Assembly (NCBI GenBank): GCA_934617135.1
Contig: CAKTUC010000067.1
Location: 1-6,326 of the forward strand
Origin: an uncultured Collinsella sp.
GTDB taxonomy: Bacteria; Actinomycetota; Coriobacteriia; Coriobacteriales; Coriobacteriaceae
Direction of reading: 5' to 3'
Length of the DNA stretch: 6,326 bases
Below are positions 1 to 5,664 of the stretch, in pieces (the first letter of the stretch is position 1; the number at the start of each line of letters is the position of its first letter). A program made the position numbers and the translations under genes. The notes below the pieces were generated by a model, which saw only the letters and a list, made by a program, of their open reading frames with translations, made no database searches and was not told the origin of the DNA.

Positions 1-1581
1 ATGGGTTCGTCGGACTACTCCACGGTTGGTCGTTCTGCTGGCCTCATGACCGTGCTGACCATCGTGTCGCGCGTCACCGGGTTTATCCGCACGTGGGCCA
101 TGGCGGCCGCCATCGGCATGTCGCTGCTCTCGTCCTCCTATCAGGTTGCCAACAACCTGCCCAACATGCTCTACGAGCTCGTGATGGGCGGCATGCTCGT
201 TACGGCGTTTTTGCCGGTGTATATGGGCGTGAGGCGCGAGCAGGGCCGCGAGGCATCGAACGAGTATGTCGGCAACCTGCTCGGTATTCTGCTTCTGCTG
301 CTGGGCGGCATCTCGCTGCTGGGCACCGTGTTTGCTCCCGGCTTTATTTGGACGCAGTCGTTCCTTTCGGGCGATGGCGGCAGCATGGATACCGCTGCGT
401 TCATGTTCCGCTTCTTTGCTATCCAAATTCTGTTTTATGGCTTGGGCTCGGTGTTCTCGGGCGTTCTCAACGCACACCGCGACTACTTCTGGTCGACGTT
501 TGCCCCGGTTCTCAACAATGTCATCGTCATCGCCAGCTTTATGGGCTTTGCTCCCGTGTCTGCACAATTTGGCGAGCAGGCCGGTATTATCTTGATCGCA
601 GCTGGTACGACCCTCGGCGTCTTTGTCCAGATGGCCTGCCAGATTCCCGCGCTTGGCAAGCATGGCGTGCATCCTCATATCCATATCGACTTTAAGGACC
701 CCGCGCTGCGACAGACGATTGCGCTTGGTATCCCGACGCTGCTCGCCACGGTGTGCATGTTTGTCTCGACCTCCATTACCAATGCCGCCGCGCTGGTGGT
801 GCAGCCCGAGACCGGCCCTTCCGTCATCGCGTATGCGCGCCTGTGGTACACATTGCCCTATGCGCTGATCGCCGCCTCGCTTTCGACGGCACTCTATACC
901 GAACTCTCTCACGATGCACAGGAGAAGGATTACGACAGCGTCCGCACGGGCATTTCGCGCGGTGTCGCCCAGATGCTCTTTTTCCTGATTCCGTTTGCGC
1001 TGTACCTGATCGTCTTCGCCCGTCCGCTCAACATGATCTACTGCGCCGGCAAGTTCGATGAATCCGGTGTGGCGCTGGTGTCGGAGTTCCTTATCTATCT
1101 GGCACTTTCCCTGCCGCTCTACGGCGTGGTCGTGCTGATGCAGAAGAGCTTCTCGGCCCTGCTCGATATGAAACCCTATAGCCGCTATTGCCTGTACTCC
1201 GCTATCGGTCAGGCCGGTTCGGTGCTGTTGTTTGGCGTGGTGCTGGGCTACGGTATGCCGGCAATTGCGCTTTCGTACGTCGTTGACTACGTGGTCTTGG
1301 TCGGATGCTCACTGTGGTGGCTGCGTCGTCGTCTGCATGGCCTTCAGGTCAAGTCTATCCTGCACGGCGGTTTCTTCGGCCTACTGTTCGGTGGCTTTGG
1401 CGCTGCCGCGGGCGCCGGCGTCATGTGGGCACTCGAGCACTTTGTCGGAGTGCTTGGCAGCTCGATCCTAATTACCCTGGGCTACGTTTGTGTTGCAGGC
1501 GTCGTCTCGCTCGCTGTAACTTTTGGCCTTGCCTTCGTCTTTAAGATGCCCGAGGTCTCGGCGCTGCTTCGTCGCAAGTAG
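1..1581 (+). CDS. murJ: Lipid II flippase MurJ (MviN family), actinobacterial type
   Basis: This integral membrane protein of the MurJ/MviN (MOP superfamily) flips lipid II, the peptidoglycan precursor, from the inner to the outer face of the cytoplasmic membrane. The 526-residue product shows about 14 hydrophobic segments, the number known for MurJ, and matches the family's usual length without a kinase-like C-terminal extension. Seen motifs are SRVTGFIR (residues 23-30), with the two N-terminal arginines R24 and R30, and NNLPNMLYEL (51-60), which resembles actinobacterial homologues. R280 in the YAR motif aligns with E. coli R270. The E. coli residues D39 and R52 appear as S45 and E59. The protein ends in a basic tail, RRK. 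The ATG is the first base of the window, so an upstream in-frame start cannot be excluded, although the N-terminus looks near complete. The stop lies 6 bases before uvrC, which suggests an operon. Identification is confident; the exact start is less so. Confidence 0.95.
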   Translation: MGSSDYSTVGRSAGLMTVLTIVSRVTGFIRTWAMAAAIGMSLLSSSYQVANNLPNMLYELVMGGMLVTAFLPVYMGVRREQGREASNEYVGNLLGILLLLLGGISLLGTVFAPGFIWTQSFLSGDGGSMDTAAFMFRFFAIQILFYGLGSVFSGVLNAHRDYFWSTFAPVLNNVIVIASFMGFAPVSAQFGEQAGIILIAAGTTLGVFVQMACQIPALGKHGVHPHIHIDFKDPALRQTIALGIPTLLATVCMFVSTSITNAAALVVQPETGPSVIAYARLWYTLPYALIAASLSTALYTELSHDAQEKDYDSVRTGISRGVAQMLFFLIPFALYLIVFARPLNMIYCAGKFDESGVALVSEFLIYLALSLPLYGVVVLMQKSFSALLDMKPYSRYCLYSAIGQAGSVLLFGVVLGYGMPAIALSYVVDYVVLVGCSLWWLRRRLHGLQVKSILHGGFFGLLFGGFGAAAGAGVMWALEHFVGVLGSSILITLGYVCVAGVVSLAVTFGLAFVFKMPEVSALLRRK

Positions 1582-1587
1582 GCGCGC

Positions 1588-3528
1588 GTGGCAGGTCACG
1601 ACAACATTCCAACACTTGCCGAACAGGTTTCGCGCGTTCCCACGCAACCCGGCTGCTACCTTTGGAAAGATGCCAAGGGCGATGTCATCTATGTGGGCAA
1701 GGCAAAAAACTTGCGTGCCCGTATGCGTCAATACGTGACGCTGCAGGACGAGCGTCAAAAGATTCCGCTCATGATGCAGCTGGTGGCGAGCTTCGACTAT
1801 ATCGTGGTGGAGACCGAGCACGAGGCACTGGTGCTCGAGCGCAATCTGATTGGCCAGTACCATCCGTACTTTAACGTCGATCTCAAAGACGACAAAAGCT
1901 ATCCCTTTATCGCCATTACCAAGAGCGACTTGTTTCCGGCTATTAAATACACGCGAGAGCGTCATAAACCGGGAACGCGCTATTTTGGCCCCTATACCGA
2001 TAGCCGTGCGGCGCGTGAGACCATCGATACGCTACGCAAGGTTATTCCTATTTGCTCGGCATCCTGTGCGGAATGGCGCCGCTGCCGCCGCATCGTCGAA
2101 TCTCATAAGGGCGAAGAAGACATCGTCAATATGATTTGCGCGCAAAACGGGCGTCCCTGCTTTGACTACCATGTTGGGCGCGGGCCGGGCGCATGCGTCG
2201 GCGCGATTTCCCCTGCCGACTATGCCAAGAACGTCAAGCGTGTCGAGCGTTTCTTGTCTGGCCATCGCAAGGATGTCGTCGACGAGCTTACGTCCGAGAT
2301 GACGGAGGCAGCCGAGACGCTCGATTTCGAGCGTGCGGCGCGCATCAAGCGTCGCCTGGAAGTCATTAGGGGTCTGGACGATCGCCAACAGGTCGTTTTT
2401 CCATCAAGCGTCGATATCGACGTCATTGGCTTCTATCGCGAAGAGACTATCTCTGCCGCCTGTGTCTTTGTCGTTCGCGAGGGCCGAACGGTTCGAACTT
2501 GTGAGTTCATCCTCGATAAAGGTCTGGATGTCGACGAGGAAGAGCTTCAATCGGGCTTTCTTAAGCGCTATTACGACGAGACGGCTGATATTCCAGCCGA
2601 GATCAATCTCTCTGTCGAGCTTGAGGATGCCGAAGCGTTGGGGGAGTGGCTTGCGGGCAAGCGCGAGCGCTCTTGCCATCTCCATAGGCCGCAGCGTGGC
2701 GAAAAGCACCGCCTGCTCGACATGGCTTCCAAAAATGCGCGCCATGCCCTCATGCGCTACATGATGCGCACGGGGTATGCTGACGATCGCACCAATCAGG
2801 CGCTCCTGGAGCTCGAAAGTGCGCTGGCGCTGCCTGCGCCGCCGTTGCGCATCGAGTGCTTCGATATCTCGACGTTGCACGGCACTTTTACCGTCGCTTC
2901 GATGGTGGTATTTACCAACGGCCGTGCCGACAAGGGCCAGTATCGTCGCTTTAAAATTCAGGCCGAATTGGACGAGGCGAACGACTTCGTATCGATGTCC
3001 GAGGTTCTGGGACGTCGCTATGCTCCCGAGCGCATGGCGGACGAACGCTTTGGCTCGCGCCCCGATTTGCTCGTTGTCGATGGCGGCAAGCCGCAATTGA
3101 CCGCTGCAATTAAGCAACTTGAGGCACTCGGCCTCGATATACCAGTTTGTGGCTTGGCAAAGGCCGATGAGGAGGTTTTCGTGCCGTGGGACGAGACTCC
3201 CGTCGTGCTGCCGACCGGCTCCGCTTCGCTTTATCTGATCAAGCAGGTTCGCGATGAATCCCACCGATTTGCGATTACATTCCACCGCGAGTTGCGCGAT
3301 AAGGCTATGACGGTTTCGGTGCTTGACGACGTTCCAGGCGTGGGACCCACCAGAAAACGTGCCATTATGCGCCATTTTGGCTCGATGAAGCGTTTGCGCG
3401 CGGCAAGCGAGCAGGAGATTGCAGAAGTTCGAGGCGTTCCGGCCGATGTCGCCAAAGCGGTCCACGAGGCACTTGTTGCATGGAATGCCGAGCGCGCCCA
3501 GGCATCGGCCAGCCGTTCCGAAAACTAA
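1588..3528 (+). CDS. uvrC: Excinuclease ABC subunit C (UvrC)
   Basis: UvrC joins the UvrB-DNA complex in nucleotide excision repair and cuts the damaged strand on both sides of the lesion. The 646-residue product has the full family architecture. A GIY-YIG nuclease spans about 20-100 (GCY 22-24, YVGKAKNLRAR 35-45, E84, N96, DDKSYP 101-106) and makes the 3' incision. A cysteine-rich region lies at 156-203, a UVR UvrB-binding helix pair at about 227-262, and an RNase H-like nuclease at about 420-570 makes the 5' incision, with likely DDH residues D426, D498 (VVDGG) and H559. Two helix-hairpin-helix units follow (VPGVGPTR 582-589 and about 614-625). The cysteine region is odd: about 23 extra residues separate the first two family cysteine positions, and G199 replaces the third. 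The start is GTG; the in-frame murJ stop at 1579-1581 rules out any earlier start. No good Shine-Dalgarno is visible, so translation is probably coupled to murJ. Confidence 0.97.
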   Translation: MAGHDNIPTLAEQVSRVPTQPGCYLWKDAKGDVIYVGKAKNLRARMRQYVTLQDERQKIPLMMQLVASFDYIVVETEHEALVLERNLIGQYHPYFNVDLKDDKSYPFIAITKSDLFPAIKYTRERHKPGTRYFGPYTDSRAARETIDTLRKVIPICSASCAEWRRCRRIVESHKGEEDIVNMICAQNGRPCFDYHVGRGPGACVGAISPADYAKNVKRVERFLSGHRKDVVDELTSEMTEAAETLDFERAARIKRRLEVIRGLDDRQQVVFPSSVDIDVIGFYREETISAACVFVVREGRTVRTCEFILDKGLDVDEEELQSGFLKRYYDETADIPAEINLSVELEDAEALGEWLAGKRERSCHLHRPQRGEKHRLLDMASKNARHALMRYMMRTGYADDRTNQALLELESALALPAPPLRIECFDISTLHGTFTVASMVVFTNGRADKGQYRRFKIQAELDEANDFVSMSEVLGRRYAPERMADERFGSRPDLLVVDGGKPQLTAAIKQLEALGLDIPVCGLAKADEEVFVPWDETPVVLPTGSASLYLIKQVRDESHRFAITFHRELRDKAMTVSVLDDVPGVGPTRKRAIMRHFGSMKRLRAASEQEIAEVRGVPADVAKAVHEALVAWNAERAQASASRSEN

Positions 3529-3553
3529 ACGCGCTTCTAAACAACTGATATAC

Positions 3554-3576
3554 ATGATTGGCCGATTATCAATCAT
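3554..3576. repeat. Inverted repeat after uvrC, 7-bp arms
   Basis: The arms ATGATTG (3554-3560) and CAATCAT (3570-3576) are perfectly complementary across a 9-base spacer and are followed by a short T-rich stretch (TTTGTTT, 3576-3582). It lies 25 bases after the uvrC stop. It could be a weak AT-rich terminator or a protein-binding site; the stem is too AT-rich for a confident terminator call. Confidence 0.35.
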
Positions 3577-3722
3577 TTGTTTCGCGGTGATTACCTGCCG
3601 ATTTCGGGTTTTATTAACGCTAAAACGTTTGACTAACCATGGTGAACAACGCTGCTATCCTGCGGGTTGACGAAGACTGATATCCCACCTCGTCGATACA
3701 TACTGTCTGTCGAATCATTTGT
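3571..3722 (+). repeat. Direct repeat of AATCATTTGT (two copies)
   Basis: The 10-base word AATCATTTGT occurs at 3571-3580 and again at 3713-3722, both in the same non-coding region. The first copy includes most of the right arm of the 3554-3576 dyad. Ten bases is short enough for coincidence in AT-rich sequence, but two copies of a regulator site is also possible. Confidence 0.3.
3629..3661 (+). promoter_or_regulatory. Weak promoter candidate, extended -10 type
   Basis: TTGACT (3629-3634) resembles a -35 box. TGC followed by TATCCT (3653-3661) resembles an extended -10 and fits the TANNNT pattern. The spacer between the boxes is 21 bases, longer than the preferred 17, so the -10 would have to act largely through its TG extension. 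If used, it would give a leader of about 225 bases before the binding-protein gene that contains all the downstream hairpins. Confidence 0.3.
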
Positions 3723-3734
3723 CAATGAATTCGG

Positions 3735-3757
3735 TGAACGGTAGTAAATACCGTTCA
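3735..3757. promoter_or_regulatory. Perfect inverted repeat, candidate operator or leader hairpin
   Basis: The arms TGAACGGTA (3735-3743) and TACCGTTCA (3749-3757) are perfectly complementary over 9 bp around the 5-base centre GTAAA. It lies 136 bases before the transporter gene start and is the most regular dyad in the non-coding region. The 23-base symmetrical layout suits a dimeric transcription factor, and in RNA it would form a stable hairpin with a GUAAA loop. No T-run follows, so it is not an intrinsic terminator. The regulator, if any, is not identifiable here. Confidence 0.5.
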
Positions 3758-3796
3758 AGCGGATGTACGTATCGGTCGCCGAGCGCGACACCTCAG

Positions 3797-3826
3797 TTGG
3801 GTTCGTCGGTAGGTAAGGTATATATC
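3797..3826 (+). promoter_or_regulatory. Weak promoter candidate close to the transporter gene
   Basis: TTGGGT (3797-3802) is followed 16 bases later by TATATA (3819-3824, or TATATC at 3821-3826 with an 18-base spacer). The -35 matches poorly and the -10 matches four of six positions. Transcription from here would start near 3832 and place the hairpin at 3841-3864 in a short leader. This is an alternative to the candidate at 3629-3661. Confidence 0.3.
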
Positions 3827-3840
3827 GTCCGCAAGTTGCG

Positions 3841-3864
3841 CGGGGGCACGTCTAGGTGCTCCCG
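3841..3864 (+). other. GC-rich hairpin in the leader of the binding-protein gene
   Basis: CGGGGGCAC (3841-3849) pairs with GTGCTCCCG (3856-3864) over 9 bp with one G-U pair, around a 6-base loop (GTCTAG). It ends 19 bases before the ribosome binding site and has no T-run after it, so it is more likely a leader structure affecting mRNA stability or translation than a terminator. It directly abuts the short palindrome at 3830-3840. Confidence 0.45.
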
Positions 3865-3883
3865 GGTAAGATTCTCTATTGAT

Positions 3884-3889
3884 AGGAGA
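3884..3889 (+). promoter_or_regulatory. Ribosome binding site that fixes the binding-protein start
   Basis: AGGAGA lies four bases before the ATG at 3894. An in-frame TTG at 3879 would give five extra residues but sits upstream of this site and has no site of its own, so 3894 is preferred. A second in-frame ATG at 3915 has no comparable site. Confidence 0.85.
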
Positions 3890-3893
3890 AGAC

Positions 3894-5507
3894 ATGGCCA
3901 TCATCAACAAGGGTATGTCCAGGCGTTCGTTCCTCGGCCTCACCGGCAGCGTCGCTGCTGTCGCAGGGCTTGGTCTCACCGGCTGCGGTGGCAGCTCTAG
4001 CGACGAGGGTTCCGCTTCCGGTTCCACCGATTCCGCCAACCGTGGCGGCGGCGTGATCACCGCTGGTTCCGCTTACGCTCCGTCCAGCTTCGATCCCGCC
4101 AGCACCGGCTCCGCTGTGGGCCTGGGTGCTAACTGGCACGTCGTCGAGGGCCTCTACGGCATCGATTACCACGACTACAGCACCTTCAACGAGCTCGCCA
4201 CCGACGATCCCAAGTCTGTGGACGACACCACTTTCGAGGTCACCATCCGCAAGGGCGCCAAGTTCTCCGATGGCACCGAGGTCACCGCTGACGATGTCGT
4301 CGCTTCCTACATCGCTTGCGCCGCTTCTGCTACGTATGCTCCGTTCTTCCAGCCCTTCGAGTCCATCGAGGCCAAGGACGCCAGCACCGTGACGGTCAAG
4401 ACCAAGGTCCCCAACTTCTCCCTGCTCAAGGATCGTCTGGCCATCGTCCGCGTTACCCCGGCCACCCAGACCGAGGAGGATCGCGCCAAGCAGCCGATCG
4501 GCTCCGGCCCCTGGATGTACGACTCTATCTCCGATACCGAGATCACCCTGGTTCCCAACCCCGAGTACAACGGTGAGTATGCTGCCGAGGATAAGAAGAT
4601 CCAGTACAGCATCCTGACCGACCCCACCGCTCGCGTTACCGCTCAGCAGGAGGGCTCCACGCTCGTTATGGAGCTCGTTACCGCTGACGCCGTCGACCAG
4701 CTCGAGAGCGCCGGCTGCAAGATCGATAACGTTCAGGGTTTCGGCACCCGCTTCATCATGTTCAACGTCGCCAAGGAGCCTTGGAACAACGTCAAGGTCC
4801 GTCAGGCCGTCATGTATGCACTCGACACCGAGAAGATGGTCAGCAACACCTTCGCCGGCCTTGCCACCGCTGCCAGCTGCTACCTGCCCAAGAGCTTCAC
4901 CAACTATCATGAGGCTTCCACGGTGTACAAGACCGACGCCAAGAAGGCTAAGAAGCTCATCGAGGAGTCTGGCATCACCCCGGGTGCCATCACCCTGCGC
5001 ACCACCGACAACGAGCAGATTAAGGGCATGGCCGCCCAGGTCAAGAACGACCTCGACGCTCTCGGCTTCGATGTGACCATCCAGACCGATACCTCGCCGG
5101 CCACCTACGCTGCCATCGACGGCGGCGAGGCCTACGATATCCTCCTTGCCCCTGGCGATCCTTCCTGCTTCGGCGCCGACCCCGACCTGCTGCTCAACTG
5201 GTGGTACGGCGACAACGTCTGGATGCAGACCCGTTGCCCGTGGAAGGAGTCCGCTGAGTGGCAGAAGCTCCACGGTCTCATGGACGAGGCTCTTGCCGCC
5301 GAGGGCGACGAGCAGCAGAAGAAGTGGAACGAGTGCTTCGACATCATTGCCGACAATGCTGTTCTGTACCCCGTTGTCCACGTCAAGACCGTCTCCGCTT
5401 CCTGGGACGATCCGTCCACTGCTCCCAACGGCGAGGCCCTCGATGGCTTCAAGGGCATCGGCACGACGAGCATGTCCTTCAGGGGCGTCGCGACCGTCAA
5501 GGCGTAA
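3894..5507 (+). CDS. ABC transporter substrate-binding lipoprotein, family 5 (peptide/nickel type)
   Basis: This is the extracytoplasmic solute receptor of an ABC importer, anchored by lipid to the outer face of the membrane and passing its ligand to the permeases encoded next. The 537-residue product begins with a twin-arginine signal, SRRSFLGL (residues 9-16), then a hydrophobic stretch and the lipobox LTGC, with C31 as the lipidated residue. A Ser/Gly-rich linker follows (32-53). Family 5 features are RKGAKFSDGTEVTADDVVASY (119-139, seen in two parts), IGSGPW (202-207), VRQAVMYALD (302-311), and a C-terminal GDPSCFGADPD (421-431) with tryptophans soon after. Length fits the DppA/OppA/NikA group. 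Every lysine codon I read is AAG, whereas uvrC uses AAA freely, which suggests high expression. The downstream permease supports a role in import. Ligand is not predictable; oligopeptide is the default guess and nickel or another small ligand is possible. Confidence 0.93.
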   Translation: MAIINKGMSRRSFLGLTGSVAAVAGLGLTGCGGSSSDEGSASGSTDSANRGGGVITAGSAYAPSSFDPASTGSAVGLGANWHVVEGLYGIDYHDYSTFNELATDDPKSVDDTTFEVTIRKGAKFSDGTEVTADDVVASYIACAASATYAPFFQPFESIEAKDASTVTVKTKVPNFSLLKDRLAIVRVTPATQTEEDRAKQPIGSGPWMYDSISDTEITLVPNPEYNGEYAAEDKKIQYSILTDPTARVTAQQEGSTLVMELVTADAVDQLESAGCKIDNVQGFGTRFIMFNVAKEPWNNVKVRQAVMYALDTEKMVSNTFAGLATAASCYLPKSFTNYHEASTVYKTDAKKAKKLIEESGITPGAITLRTTDNEQIKGMAAQVKNDLDALGFDVTIQTDTSPATYAAIDGGEAYDILLAPGDPSCFGADPDLLLNWWYGDNVWMQTRCPWKESAEWQKLHGLMDEALAAEGDEQQKKWNECFDIIADNAVLYPVVHVKTVSASWDDPSTAPNGEALDGFKGIGTTSMSFRGVATVKA

Positions 5508-5535
5508 GGCTCGCTTGAGTCTGTATGCAGGATGT

Positions 5536-5550
5536 CGGTCGTTGGGACCG
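5536..5550 (+). other. Small hairpin after the binding-protein stop
   Basis: CGGTC (5536-5540) pairs with GACCG (5546-5550) around the loop GTTGG. It is a short 5-bp stem 28 bases after the stop codon and the first of four hairpins in this gap. Alone it would be unremarkable. Confidence 0.3.
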
Positions 5551-5569
5551 TATCCTCATAGTTGAAACA

Positions 5570-5603
5570 AAGACCCGGGCGGCAACGATGTCGCTCGGGT
5601 CTT
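5570..5603 (+). terminator. Strong hairpin between binding protein and permease, probable leaky terminator
   Basis: Bases 5570-5584 pair with 5589-5603 in a continuous 15-bp stem with two G-T pairs, closed by the tetraloop ACGA. The core is AAGACCCG on the left and CGGGTCTT on the right. Only a poor T-run follows (TCTTGT), so termination is likely partial. A hairpin placed after a binding-protein gene and before its permease gene commonly protects the upstream mRNA and lowers permease expression; that role is inferred here from position. Confidence 0.6.
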
Positions 5604-5606
5604 GTA

Positions 5607-5624
5607 ATGAGTATCCGTACTCAT
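5607..5624 (+). other. Second hairpin or dyad downstream of the terminator-like stem
   Basis: ATGAGTA (5607-5613) pairs perfectly with TACTCAT (5618-5624) around the loop TCCG. It starts three bases after the larger stem ends. It might add to termination or processing, or be a small protein-binding dyad. Confidence 0.4.
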
Positions 5625-5630
5625 ATACCA

Positions 5631-5645
5631 GTTGGTCCTACCGAC
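5631..5645 (+). other. Small hairpin just before the permease ribosome binding site
   Basis: GTTGGT (5631-5636) pairs with ACCGAC (5640-5645), six pairs with one G-U, around a three-base loop CCT. It lies seven bases before the ribosome binding site at 5653. The tight loop makes it a modest candidate. Confidence 0.3.
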
Positions 5646-5652
5646 AAAAGAA

Positions 5653-5659
5653 AGGGGAG
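5653..5659 (+). promoter_or_regulatory. Ribosome binding site of the permease gene
   Basis: AGGGGAG lies five bases before a GTG at 5665. This supports GTG as the start; the resulting N-terminus, NNLLRLIGRRLVALP, is typical of OppB-type permeases, with basic residues just before the first membrane segment. Confidence 0.75.
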
Positions 5660-5664
5660 AGAAC

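Larger units (their letters stand above)
3529..3893 (+). other. Non-coding region between uvrC and the binding-protein gene
   Basis: These 365 bases contain no convincing gene. The first half is AT-rich compared with the genes (38 G or C in 3541-3640, counted by hand). I see no strong intrinsic terminator for uvrC. The region contains several dyads: 3554-3576, 3735-3757, overlapping alternative stems at 3775-3809, the odd-centred palindrome CGCAA-G-TTGCG at 3830-3840, and a GC-rich hairpin at 3841-3864. Two weak promoter candidates are listed separately. It probably holds the end of the murJ-uvrC transcript, the transporter promoter and a structured 5' leader. No known riboswitch class was recognised by eye. 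Confidence 0.7.

Noticed and set aside
1468..1965. A 165-residue minus-strand frame across the murJ-uvrC junction
   Set aside because: It overlaps conserved coding sequence of both genes antisense and shows no recognisable protein features.
2404..3576. A 390-residue open frame on the minus strand opposite uvrC
   Set aside because: It is a shadow of the conserved uvrC sequence, with no ribosome binding site or recognisable domain.
3598..3615. CCG-ATTT-CGG followed by TTTTATT as the uvrC terminator
   Set aside because: The stem is only three to four base pairs, too short for a credible intrinsic terminator despite the T-run.
3879..3893. TTG at 3879 as the start of the binding protein
   Set aside because: The ribosome binding site AGGAGA at 3884-3889 lies downstream of this TTG and is well placed for the ATG at 3894.
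3719..4000. A small + strand frame from the leader into the binding-protein gene
   Set aside because: It has no ribosome binding site, reads into the signal-peptide region in the wrong frame, and its Arg/Ser/Cys-rich translation looks like out-of-frame sequence.
3876..5381. A 501-residue open frame on the minus strand opposite the binding-protein gene
   Set aside because: It lies antisense to a clear family 5 gene with strong codon bias; avoidance of certain codons removes stops on the other strand. The translation is low-complexity (Gly, Leu, Val, Asp) and matches no family I recognise.
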